In this document: piece after piece, positions 27,116 to 35,857 of the stretch
Layout of the letters: every line of letters starts with the position of its first letter
Position numbering within the stretch: the stretch's first letter is position 1
Assembly: GCF_000613285.1 (NCBI RefSeq)
Contig: NZ_BAIN01000018.1
Location: 1 to 42,303 of the forward strand
Reading direction: 5' to 3'
DNA from: Acetobacter papayae JCM 25143
GTDB taxonomy: Bacteria > Pseudomonadota > Alphaproteobacteria > Acetobacterales > Acetobacteraceae
Length of the DNA stretch: 42,303 bases
Made by a program: the position numbers and the translations under genes
The notes under the pieces: generated by a model
Seen by the model: the letters and a program-made list of their open reading frames with translations, nothing else
Database searches by the model: none
What the model was told of the DNA's origin: nothing

Positions 27116-27930
27116 ATTATCGCCACGCCTACCATGCAGGCAATTTTGCCGACTGCATGAAGCACGCCCTGCTTGTCAGCCTGATTGGCTCTTTCCTGCG
27201 CAAGCCAACCCCTTTCATGGTGCTGGATACCCATGCGGGCATTGGCCGTTATGACCTGCACAGCCCCGAGGCTGAAAAAACCGCGGAATGGAAAGAAGGC
27301 ATAGGCCGCCTTGAACACGAAGGCCCTGACAGCCCGCTGGCACCCTGGCTTGATCTGGTTCGCAAAGCAGGCGGGCCACGTTTTTACCCCGGCTCTCCCC
27401 TGCTAGCCTCGCTCATGCTGCGCGAGCAGGATCAACTGATCTGCTGCGAAAAACATCCCGAAGACAAGCGCACACTATACAGCCTGTTCGCCCGCACCCC
27501 CAACGTGCAGGTGCATGAGCGCGATGCCTATGAAAGCCTGCGTGCCCTGCTGCCCCCCGCACAGGCCCGCCGGGGACTTGTGCTGATGGACCCACCTTTT
27601 GAGGAACCTAACGAGTTCGACCGCATGGCTCAGGGGCTGCACACCATTCAGCAGCGCTTTGCCCCTGCCGTAGTGGCGCTGTGGTACCCCATCAAACACC
27701 GCACCCCCGTACGCACCTTTGAGCACGCCCTGATGGATGCCGGAACGCGCGATGTACTGACCGCGGAACTGCTGATGCGCCCCCCACGACCCCGACCAGC
27801 TGAATGGCGCAGGCTGATGGTGATCAAACCACCCTATGGTTTTGCACAGGAAGCCCAAGTGCTGCTTGACCGGCTGCGCACTACGCTGGGTGCATTTGAA
27901 AGCACCGTCACCACGCTTATTCCCGAATAA
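27112..27930 (+). CDS. rlmJ: 23S rRNA (adenine2030-N6)-methyltransferase
   Basis: Methylates A2030 of 23S rRNA. It is 272 aa. Family marks are MNYRHAYHAGNFADCMKHALL at the start, DTHAGIGRYDL (AdoMet loop) near residue 38, and the catalytic LMDPPFEEPNEF, in which DPPF stands for the usual DPPY. VALWYPIK follows. It is translationally coupled to tsaD by an ATGA overlap, so both act on RNA modification from one message. Confidence 0.94.
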   Translation: MNYRHAYHAGNFADCMKHALLVSLIGSFLRKPTPFMVLDTHAGIGRYDLHSPEAEKTAEWKEGIGRLEHEGPDSPLAPWLDLVRKAGGPRFYPGSPLLASLMLREQDQLICCEKHPEDKRTLYSLFARTPNVQVHERDAYESLRALLPPAQARRGLVLMDPPFEEPNEFDRMAQGLHTIQQRFAPAVVALWYPIKHRTPVRTFEHALMDAGTRDVLTAELLMRPPRPRPAEWRRLMVIKPPYGFAQEAQVLLDRLRTTLGAFESTVTTLIPE

Positions 27931-27980
27931 GCACTGGCCCTGTTTTCGGGCCTGCCCCAAGCCCTGCCGCAACCTCGGGA

Positions 27981-28717
27981 TCAGCCCCGTGCGGCGGGAA
28001 CGGTGCGGCTCATATGCTGCCAGATATCAAGGGCAAAGCCCTGTATGCCCGCCGCCATGATCTGCACGCCAATACAGAGCAGCACCAACGCTGCCAGACG
28101 GCTGACAATGCGCGTGCCTGTCACCCCCAGCATGGTCACCAGTTTTTCAGCACTGGAATAGGCAATCCAGACCAGCAGCACCACACCCACGGCCCCAAGA
28201 CTGATCCCCACACCATAGGCCCATGGCGAGGCCTCAGCCGGACTGGTCGAGCCAGAGCAATAGCCACGGCAATGGTGCCCGGCCCGACCGTAAACGGCAT
28301 GGCCAGCGGAAAAAACGCGCTTTCAGACCAGTTGGGGTTCTGAACCGTGCGGCCATCCTGCAAGGCCTGACGCTCCTTGCGGGCCTCGGTGTTTTCCGGC
28401 TTTTGCAGCAGTTCCCATGCACTGACCGCCACAACCAGCCCGCCTGCCACCCGCAGGGCACTGACCGTAATGCCAAAAAACGCCAGAACCGCACCGCCAA
28501 ACCATAGCGAGACGATCATGAGCATAAAGGAATAGAACGAAACCAGACGCGCCAGCGCCTGAATTTCCGTTTTCGAGCGCCCTTCGGTGGCCTGCGCGAA
28601 AATCAGCGCGGCCCCAAACGGATTGACGATGGAAAACAGGGCCGGAAACGCAAGCAGAAAAGCCGCTGTGGTCGTATGAACCGCCCCGGAAGAAAAGAAA
28701 CCGCCCAAAACGCTCAT
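27981..28717 (-). CDS. MarC-family membrane protein (frame broken)
   Basis: Six-span inner-membrane protein of about 245 aa. The family motif FPALFSIVNPFGAALIFAQAT is near residue 24. The conserved PLAMPFTVGPGTIAVAIAL comes before the break, and GVGISLGAVGVVLLVWIAYSSAEKL after it. The break is at CC 28252-28253. One more G on the coding strand gives IALGSTSPAEASPWAYGVG, joining the parts. MarC proteins were once linked to antibiotic resistance, but the real function is unknown. It is convergent with rlmJ and sits 50 bp downstream of the damaged mprF. Confidence 0.87.
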
Positions 28718-28767
28718 TGACCGCTGCGGCCTCCCATGCCGAATGCCGCCTGCCCGTTATGCAAAAA

Positions 28768-30829
28768 TCAGGAAGCCTGTTCCCTGTATAGCCGGGCATG
28801 CTGCGACGCCAGACCAATATCCGCAGGAGGGTAACAGAAACTCAACCCGCTTTCATCCCCCACAGGCCAGATGCTCAGGCCGATATCGTCATAAATCCGC
28901 AGGAACGGCTCTCCCACACACCAGAAGGCGGGTTTCAGTCCCTGTTGCAGCGCCAGATCACGCATCCGCCATATGGCGGAAATGCTATCCGCCTCATCCC
29001 CCGCAGGTCGCCCAGCCCAACCAGAAAACCACCCAGCACCCGCAGTGGAATCATAGCCTCTCCGGCTTCGCCCATCACATAACCTTCGGGGTGGAAACCA
29101 GTCATGTCCTCCAGTGCGTGCGGCAGGGCATGATAGCGTTGCAGGGCGTCTTCACCCATGGTGAAACGGCGACACGGGCGGGCCAGAGCAGCCGCCCCAC
29201 CACCGCCAGTGCCAACAGCACCGCCAGTGCCACCGTCCACCGGGTGGCACCACGCATGGAAGAAGCAAAAACCACCTGCACCAGCTTGCCGAAAGGTCGT
29301 CTCGCGTGGCCAGCGCCACCACACAGCCCAGAAGCAGCAAGAGCGAAAGCAGCGTGCTGGTAGATAACGGCTCGCTCAGCAGGCGTGCATGCCTGTAGTA
29401 GCAGGCCCGATACGGCGCGATAAACAAGGTGGACAGACCCAGCACCACAGGCACGAACACCATATTGCCGCGCAGGAATGTCAGCACCGTGGCCAGCAGC
29501 AACAGGGCCAGCGCGCCCCGCCACGCCAGCGTAACCCGCTGCGAAAGCCCTATGGCCATGCTGATAAGGGCAACACCCAGCAAAGAGAGCAGATATGTGC
29601 CGCCAAGATGCAGCACGCCGGCCAAGCTATCGGGCAGCATGGACTGACCGGGCGTATGATCAAACAGCACAAGCCCGATCAGCAGCACACCGCAGAGCGA
29701 GACCGTGCCGGTAGCCACGGCCACGGAAAACGTAGCCTCACTCTCGCGCACGACCTGACTGGGCCTGCGCACAACCGCTGCCGTGCCGGACAGGTCGGTA
29801 TTTTTCTTGCGCGCAAGGGCGGCATCGCCACGCAGGAAAAGCTCGTGCCCGGCGAACATGAGCCCCGCCACAAACAGCGGGATGATGTAATAGAACAGCC
29901 GGAAAATAAGAATGACGCCCAGAATGCGCGGCGCAGCATATATGGCCCGAGTGCCAGCAGCATAACGCCGTCAAAAACACCAAGCCCCCCCGGCACGCTG
30001 GCCACCAGCCCCGCCGTGTAGGCCGCGATATAAATCGCAAGGAAAGACCCGAAATCCACCCCAGCACCCGCAGGCAGCAGCATAGGCGATACTGGCCGTG
30101 GCGGCCACTTCCGCCGTGGCCACAAGCGTTTGCAGCAGCGCCATACGTGGCGAAGGCAGGTTAACCCGCCATTGCCGCACGCACACACTGGGCAGGCGGA
30201 AGGACAGCCCGATATAGAGCGCCACCATGACCATAGCCCCGCCCCGACAACCGCCAGAAACCCCGGCGGCACGCGCCCGCCAATACCGGGCAGCATGGCC
30301 GGCTCCCAGATCAGCACCGCACCGATAAGGGCTGCCGCCCCCAGCAGATACGTGGCCGAACAGAACGCAATAATCTGGGTTATGGCAAAGGAATCCACCC
30401 CCCAGTTGCGATACAGCCGGTAGCGCACCGCAGCACCGGATACAGCCGAAAAGCCAAGGTTATGGGACAGGACATAAGAGCAGAAGGCCGCAAAAGCCGC
30501 ACGGCGGAAGGGCAGATGCCCATAGCCCACCTGAATAAGGGCCAGCCTGTCGTAAAAAGACAGCACAAAATAGGAAAGCAGCGTGCAAGCCGCCGCCAGT
30601 GCCATTTGCCAGCCCGGAATACCCGTCATGGCCTGCCGGATATCGGCCATGTGCAGATGGCGCAGTTCATGCCACACCACCCCGATAGCCGCTACCATCA
30701 GCACCATCCCCAGCAGGGCGGGCAGGTGCCTGAGCCAACGGCGCAGCCCTCCTGCTCGCAGTGCAGGTCGGGCGGGGTATTACCGTCCGTATCCTGCTGC
30801 TCGGGTGGCAATGGCGCGCGCTGGATCAT
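28768..30829 (-). pseudogene. mprF: truncated lysylphosphatidylglycerol synthase (MprF) remnant
   Basis: Normal MprF (about 840-870 aa) uses Lys-tRNA to lysinylate phosphatidylglycerol and flips the product outward, lowering the negative surface charge. Here the polytopic N-terminal flippase part is readable (FDGVMLLALGPY, GLVASVPGGLGVFDG), then a DUF2156 start (TMGEDALQRYHALPHALEDMTGFHPEGY, GLGDLRG, RIYDDIGLSIWPVGDE). It then jumps to GLSFCYPPADIGLASQHARL and stops, so much of the catalytic domain is gone. About seven frame breaks (near 30747, 30238, 30072, 29930, 29295, 29172 and 29000) are mostly one-base losses in G/C runs, some of which may be read errors. The 3' loss cannot be explained by single-base errors. 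It starts 16 bp after lysS. Confidence 0.78.
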
Positions 30830-30845
30830 GCGAGGGCGGCCCCGT

Positions 30846-32471
30846 TCAGTCCTGCCGGTCTCGCAGGAGGGCCGCCTCGATCAGGGCGATGGTTTCACGC
30901 ACCCCATACAGGGCGACAAAACCCCCGAACCGTGGCCCTTCCTTCTGCCCCAGCAGCACTTCGTACAGGCAGCCAAACCAACTACGCAGGGGTTCGAAAC
31001 CATGGCGCTTGCCAACCTCGAACACCGCATTCTGCAAGGTCGTGGCGTCCGGGGCTTCTGCCTCGTAGCCACGCAGCACGTCCGCCAGATCGACAAGAGC
31101 GCCGCGCTCCTGTTCGCTGGGTGCGCGGAATGTTTTGGCCGGTCTGACAAAGTCCGCGTAATAGGCCACTGCATAGCGCACCATGGCGGCCAGCATGGGG
31201 TGCGTTTCGGGCGAGACAGCCGCATCATACCGGCGGATAAAGCCCCACAGCACTTCGGGCGTTTCTGCATTGGCCACGCTGGCGAGGTTGAGCAGCATAC
31301 CAAACGGCACCGGGCTTGCGGCCTCGGCCCCCACCTGCCCACGCAGGATGAACCATGCCGGGTTGGCCCGCAGTTCGGCACCGGCGGGGTTATCGGCCTG
31401 CAGGCTCAGGGCCTTGTCCACATGGGCCAGATATTCATCCGCCGTTTTGGGAATGACATCGAAATACAGCCGCTTGGCGCGTTGCGGCTGGTTGAACATG
31501 AACTGGCCCAGACTTTCCGGCGGGGCATAACGCAGCCATTCCTCAACCGACAGGCCGTTGCCCTTGGACTTGGAAATTTTCTGCCCCTGTTCATCCAGAA
31601 ACAGCTCATAGGTAAGCCCGGCTGGCGGGGTGCCGCCAAGAATTTTGCAGATACGGCCCGACAGCCGCACGCTATCGATCAAATCCTTGCCGGACATTTC
31701 GTAATCAACGCCCAGCGCATACCAGCGCATGGCCCAGTCGGCCTTCCACTGCATTTTGGCATGGCCGCCAGTCACGGGGGTTTCAAACACCTCGCCGGAG
31801 GCAGGGTCAGTCCAGCGCACGGTGCCCGCAACGGGGTCCATGGCGTCCATTTTCACCTGCATGACCTCACCCGTACGCGGGTGCAGCGGCAGCACGGGCG
31901 AATAGGTGGCCCGGCGTTCGGCCCCGAGCGTAGGCAGGATAACCTCGAGAATTTCCTCGTGCACTTCCAGCACGCGCTTCAGAGCCGCATCGAACCGGCC
32001 CGATGTGTAATAGGCGGTGGAGGACGCGAACTCGTATTCGAATCCAAAACTGTCCAGAAACGCGCACAGCCGGGCATTGTTATGCGCGGCAAACGACTCG
32101 TGCGTGCCAAACGGGTCCGGCACGCGCGAAAGCGGCTGGCCAATATATTTTTCCAGCATTTCGCGCTGGGGCACGTTGTCGGGCACTTTGCGCAGGGCGT
32201 CCATGTCATCCGAGAACGCCAGCAGGCGCGAGGGGCGTCCGGTCAGCGCCGTATAGGCCTGCCGCACCCACGATGTGCGCGCCACCTCGCCAAATGTACC
32301 GATATGCGGCAGGCCCGACGGGCCATAGCCGGTTTCCAGCAGGGCGGGACGCGCATCATCCCCACCACTGGCATTGCCGCGTGTGGACACATGTTCGGCC
32401 AGTTTACGCGCTTCCTCAAAGGGCCATGCGCGCGGAATATCGGAGAGGGGGGCTGTGCGACTGTCTGACAT
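30846..32471 (-). CDS. lysS: lysyl-tRNA synthetase, class I
   Basis: Charges tRNA-Lys with lysine; 541 aa in one intact frame. As a class I enzyme it has a HIGH-type motif (PSGLPHIGTFGE, H56) and a KMSKS-type motif (QKISKSKGNG, K298-S302). Class I LysRS is typical of alphaproteobacteria, archaea and spirochaetes, in contrast to the class II enzyme of E. coli. The mprF remnant follows after 16 bp, which links maker and user of Lys-tRNA in one transcription unit. A two-tier hairpin lies in the leader-side intergenic region. Confidence 0.96.
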   Translation of the reverse strand: MSDSRTAPLSDIPRAWPFEEARKLAEHVSTRGNASGGDDARPALLETGYGPSGLPHIGTFGEVARTSWVRQAYTALTGRPSRLLAFSDDMDALRKVPDNVPQREMLEKYIGQPLSRVPDPFGTHESFAAHNNARLCAFLDSFGFEYEFASSTAYYTSGRFDAALKRVLEVHEEILEVILPTLGAERRATYSPVLPLHPRTGEVMQVKMDAMDPVAGTVRWTDPASGEVFETPVTGGHAKMQWKADWAMRWYALGVDYEMSGKDLIDSVRLSGRICKILGGTPPAGLTYELFLDEQGQKISKSKGNGLSVEEWLRYAPPESLGQFMFNQPQRAKRLYFDVIPKTADEYLAHVDKALSLQADNPAGAELRANPAWFILRGQVGAEAASPVPFGMLLNLASVANAETPEVLWGFIRRYDAAVSPETHPMLAAMVRYAVAYYADFVRPAKTFRAPSEQERGALVDLADVLRGYEAEAPDATTLQNAVFEVGKRHGFEPLRSWFGCLYEVLLGQKEGPRFGGFVALYGVRETIALIEAALLRDRQD

Positions 32472-32504
32472 GGGCGGAAGCTATGAACTGCTCCGCGCCC
32501 GGTC

Positions 32505-32545
32505 AATGCAAAAACACGCCCCCTATGGGGCATGGTGCATTTTTT
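32505..32545. promoter_or_regulatory. two-tier hairpin between lysS and the CinA-like gene
   Basis: AATGCA (32505-32510) pairs with TGCATT (32536-32541) outside an inner GCCCCC/GGGGC stem (32518-32531), and T6 follows at 32540-32545. It sits in a divergent promoter region where no plus-strand gene needs a terminator. It may be an attenuator for either gene; on the minus strand the inner stem is followed by GTGTTTTT toward lysS. Confidence 0.4.
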
Positions 32546-32624
32546 CCTCCCCATTGACCCCCCGCGCCAGCCGTTTATCCTCCCTCCACCCCGGACAGCC
32601 ACCACTGAAGGATCCCGTCTGCCC

Positions 32625-33380
32625 ATGCGCCGTACATCCGCCCTGATCCTGATCGGCAATGAAATCCTGTCCGGCCGCACGCGCGACGACAATATCCAGT
32701 TTCTGGCTCTGCGGCTGGGCGAGCTGGGCATCCCGCTGCGCGAAATCCGGGTTATTCCCGACATCCGCGAGACCATCATCCGCACCGTAAGCGAACTGCG
32801 CGGTGCCTATGACGAAGTATTCACGACCGGCGGCATAGGCCCCACGCATGACGACATAACTGCCCCCTGCGTGGCCGAAGCCTTTGGCGTGCCGTGGGAA
32901 ATCCACGCCCCCACCTTTGCGCTGCTCAGCGAATATTTCCGCCATACCGAATTCAACGCCGCCCGCCAGCGCATGGCGCACCTGCCGCGCGGGGCGGTGC
33001 CAATCGCCAACCCCATTTCGCATGCGCCGGGCTTTACTATCGGCAACGTGCATGTGCTCGCAGGCGTGCCGCGCATCATGCGCGCCATGTTTGATGAACT
33101 GGCCCCGACCCTGCAACGCGGCGCGCCGGTTTTCTCGCGCACATGGCACTGCACATCGCTTTATGAAGGCACGCTGGCCGCGGAGCTGGAAGCCATACAG
33201 GCCCGCCATCCTGATCTGGATATCGGCTCATACCCCTTCCACCGCGAAGACGGCTACCGGGGCGTGGCCCTTGTGGCCAAAGGACAGGATGAAGAAGATG
33301 TCAGCCGCGCGGCGCAGGAAATCCACGATCTGATCAGCGCCAAAGGCGCTACACCCATCGAAGGTGAGCCCCAGCGCTAA
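32625..33380 (+). CDS. CinA-like molybdopterin-binding domain protein
   Basis: 252-aa single-domain relative of CinA (competence/damage-inducible protein A, MoCF_biosynth fold). Visible: ALILIGNEILSGRTRDDN at the start, then FTTGGIGPTHDDIT, the nucleotide-binding signature, and LAGVPRIMRAMFDEL. It lacks the C-terminal amidase domain of full CinA, so nicotinamide-nucleotide deamidation is unlikely. The N-domain may act as an ADP-ribose or Moco-type pyrophosphatase (inference). The ATG at 32625 has GAAGGA about 12 bp ahead, and the longer frame would be Pro-rich and atypical. It diverges from lysS. Confidence 0.85.
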   Translation: MRRTSALILIGNEILSGRTRDDNIQFLALRLGELGIPLREIRVIPDIRETIIRTVSELRGAYDEVFTTGGIGPTHDDITAPCVAEAFGVPWEIHAPTFALLSEYFRHTEFNAARQRMAHLPRGAVPIANPISHAPGFTIGNVHVLAGVPRIMRAMFDELAPTLQRGAPVFSRTWHCTSLYEGTLAAELEAIQARHPDLDIGSYPFHREDGYRGVALVAKGQDEEDVSRAAQEIHDLISAKGATPIEGEPQR

Positions 33381-33422
33381 GGGGGGCTTACGGCCGCAGG
33401 CAAGAACGTCCGGGCCTAAAAC

Positions 33423-33461
33423 AATCCCTGCTGAACGCGTAACACGCGCCCAGCAGGGATT
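33423..33461 (-). terminator. terminator of accA
   Basis: AATCCCTGCTG (33423-33433) and CAGCAGGGATT (33451-33461) form an 11-bp stem just past the accA stop. On the minus strand it continues into GTTTTAGG. It may also stop the convergent CinA-like gene. Confidence 0.6.
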
Positions 33462-33467
33462 ATGCTG

Positions 33468-34421
33468 TCAGTGAAGGGCTTCGCGGCCCATGGCGAGAAA
33501 CTTCTCGCGGCGCAGTTCACGCAGACGTTCGGGGGCGAGCGGCTGCAGTTCCTTCAGCGCTTCACCCAGCACCTTGCCAACCGAAGCCATGGCCACTGCG
33601 GGGTCACGCTGGGCACCGCCAATCGGTTCGGGCACGATCTGGTCGATCAGCCAAGGCGCTTAAGGTCCTGTGCGGTCAGGCGCAGCGTTTCTGCCGCCGT
33701 GCTGGCCTGCTTGGGATCACGCCACAGGATGGAGGCACAGGCCTCGGGCGAAATAACCGAGTAAATGGCGTTCTCGAGCATGAACACCTTGTCCCCGGCC
33801 CCCAGCGCCACAGCCCCGCCAGAGCCGCCTTCGCCAATAACAGTCGCGATCAGCGGCACGGGCGCGTCAAAACAGGTGGCGATAGAACTGGCGATGGCCT
33901 CAGCCTGACCGCGCTGCTCCGCATCGATACCGGGCCATGCGCCCGCCGTATCGATAAAGGTGAGAATCGGCAGGCCGAAACGCCCGGCAAGCTGCATCAG
34001 CCGCTGGGCCTTGCGGTAGCCTTCGGGGCGGGCCATGCCGAAATTATGCTGTAGCCGCGTCTCAAGGTCCGAGCCGCGCTCGGTGCCGATCACCATCACA
34101 GGCGTGCCGTCAAAACGACCCATACCCCCGATAATGGCCTTGTCATCGGCATAGAGCCGGTCACCTGCCAGCGGGGTGAAGTCGCTCACCAGCGCGTTGA
34201 TATAGTCCTGCGTGTGCGGACGCTGTGCATGACGGGCAACCTGCACTTTCTGCCATGGCGTAAGCTTGGCGTAGATGGCGCGCAGGTGTTTTTCCGCCTT
34301 TTCTGAAAGGCGGGCCGTTTCTTCTTCAATGTTGACCTTCGGGGTCAGCCATCTGCCGCAGTTCGTCGATCTTGTTCTCAAGTTCGGCGACGGGCTTTTC
34401 AAAATCCAGGAACTGACGCAT
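33468..34421 (-). CDS. accA: acetyl-CoA carboxylase carboxyltransferase alpha subunit (frame broken)
   Basis: Alpha half of the carboxyltransferase that makes malonyl-CoA for fatty-acid synthesis; essential. About 317 aa. It starts [21 protein letters not shown], the normal coiled N-terminus. The core shows [51 protein letters not shown] and [13 protein letters not shown]. Two breaks: near 34337, where a 2-base loss separates DPEG from [10 protein letters not shown], and at CC 33651-33652, where one more G joins DLKRLG to [12 protein letters not shown] and the tail to the stop at 33468. Both repairs restore family sequence. It lies 84 bp downstream of xerD. Confidence 0.93.
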
Positions 34422-34505
34422 GCCACAGCCGATAGCACACTGCCGCTGAAAACCAAGCCTCTATCATGCACAGGCACGCGTTTTTAACGCCTTTTACTGC
34501 ACACG

Positions 34506-35462
34506 CTATCCATTAGATGGCGGTTTTCCGCCCTCGGGCGCATCTTCGCCCCCCACCTGCGCCAGCGGGTGAGATGCCACTACCGCCTGCCTGAGCTGCT
34601 CGATCTGCACATGGGTGTAAATCTGGGTGGTGGCGATATCGGCATGGCCCAGCAGCATCTGCAACGCCCGCAGGTCTGCACCATGCGCCAGAAGATGCGT
34701 TGCAAACGAATGCCGCAACACGTGGGGAGAAAGCCGGGCGGGGTCCAACCCTGCCCTAAGGCCCACATCATGCAGAATCCGGTCAAAGGCCTGCCGCGTC
34801 ATGGGCTGGGTTGGGTTACGTCCGGGAAACAGGAACAAGCTGCCCAGCGCCTTATCTGTTTCCATCAAGGCCTTAACCGCCTCGCGCGCGCTGTCGGACA
34901 AGGGCACCAGCCGCTCCCGCCCGCCCTTGCCGCGCACCATGAGTGTGTGGGCCTCGCCCGCCAGCGCCACGCGTGTCAGTGACAGCAGTTCAGAAATACG
35001 CAGCCCCGAGGCATAAAGCAGTTCCAGCGCCGCCAGTGCCACCTGCCCGCGCCGTATCCGCGCAGCAGACGCCCCCTCGGGAGCCGGGCAGGCCTCCAGC
35101 AGGGCCAGCACTTCCGATTCGGATAAAAAACCGGGCAAGGAGCGCTCGGGCCGGGGGGTATCCAGATTAGCGGCGGGGTTATCCGTCCGCAGTCCTTCAC
35201 GCAGGAGAAACAGATAGAACTGGCGAATACACGACAGCCGCCGCGCAACGCTGCGCCGGGCCTGCCCTTCCGCCGCCATATCCGCCATCCAGCCCCGCAG
35301 GCCTTCCGGCGTAGCATCCCTGAGGGTCTGCCCCTGCCCGGCGAGGCTCTGCGCACAAGAGGACAAATCCGCTTCATACGCCGCCAGCGTATTGGGGGCG
35401 GCCGCACGCTCGGCGGCCAGCATTTCCAAAAACATGTCCATGCCGGACAGGTCAGCCCTCAT
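34506..35462 (-). CDS. xerD: tyrosine recombinase XerD
   Basis: Works with XerC at dif to resolve chromosome dimers at the division septum. It is 318 aa in one frame. An N-terminal SAM-like core-binding domain (about 9-90) precedes the catalytic domain. Catalytic residues are visible: Arg in ASGLRISELLSLT, Lys in VRGKGGRERLVPL, HxxR in LSPHVLRHSFATHLL, His in LLGHADIATTQIY and the nucleophile Tyr in IYTHV. GGCGGCGGG precedes the ATG. A membrane-protein gene precedes it and accA follows, all on the minus strand, a common alphaproteobacterial order. It is a housekeeping Xer protein rather than an island integrase. Confidence 0.93.
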   Translation of the reverse strand: MRADLSGMDMFLEMLAAERAAAPNTLAAYEADLSSCAQSLAGQGQTLRDATPEGLRGWMADMAAEGQARRSVARRLSCIRQFYLFLLREGLRTDNPAANLDTPRPERSLPGFLSESEVLALLEACPAPEGASAARIRRGQVALAALELLYASGLRISELLSLTRVALAGEAHTLMVRGKGGRERLVPLSDSAREAVKALMETDKALGSLFLFPGRNPTQPMTRQAFDRILHDVGLRAGLDPARLSPHVLRHSFATHLLAHGADLRALQMLLGHADIATTQIYTHVQIEQLRQAVVASHPLAQVGGEDAPEGGKPPSNG

Positions 35463-35517
35463 CCCGCCGCCTCCTTAGGCAAAAGCGGCGCGGCGGGACC
35501 AGCATGGACCGACATGC

Positions 35518-35766
35518 TTACTCGGGAGCAGAATCAGCCGGCTGGGGCGCTGCTGGTGTGGACACACCCGGAGCCACCACAGGCCCGGTGGGCACGACCG
35601 GCACAAGAGCTGCTGCCGCAGGGGCCGCTGCCTCCTGCTGGGGGAGCGGCAGTACCCGGTGCACAGCCTGCGGCTCGGGAGCATGGGCCTTGAGCCCCAG
35701 CACCACCAGCCCACCCAGCGCGCCGAGAAAAACAACCGCGACAATAGCAAGGATACCGCGCCCCAT
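35518..35766 (-). CDS. small Pro/Ala-rich single-span membrane protein
   Basis: Unrecognised protein of 82 aa from the ATG at 35766, chosen because GGAG lies 6-7 bp ahead. Upstream ATGs (35790, 35793) lack such a site. One N-terminal span (about 4-23, LAIVAVVFLGALGGLVVLGL) is followed by a Pro/Ala/Val-rich periplasmic tail. No motif is visible. It precedes xerD by 55 bp on the same strand and diverges from aroKB. Confidence 0.6.
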   Translation of the reverse strand: MGRGILAIVAVVFLGALGGLVVLGLKAHAPEPQAVHRVLPLPQQEAAAPAAAALVPVVPTGPVVAPGVSTPAAPQPADSAPE

Positions 35767-35857
35767 TACCCGCTCCCAGAAAACAGACATCATGACAGAC
35801 AGCGTCACGACAGATACCGTAGGTGTGTTCCCCCTGCTCTATGTTAAGCTAAGCCCC

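Noticed and set aside
30462-32468. A 668-codon open frame on the plus strand opposite lysS
   Set aside because: It is the high-GC antisense shadow of a clear lysS gene: no ribosome site, low-complexity His/Gln/Arg composition, no family motif.
34506-35462. Tyrosine recombinase as an island integrase
   Set aside because: Sequence and context (xerD-accA order) fit the housekeeping XerD.
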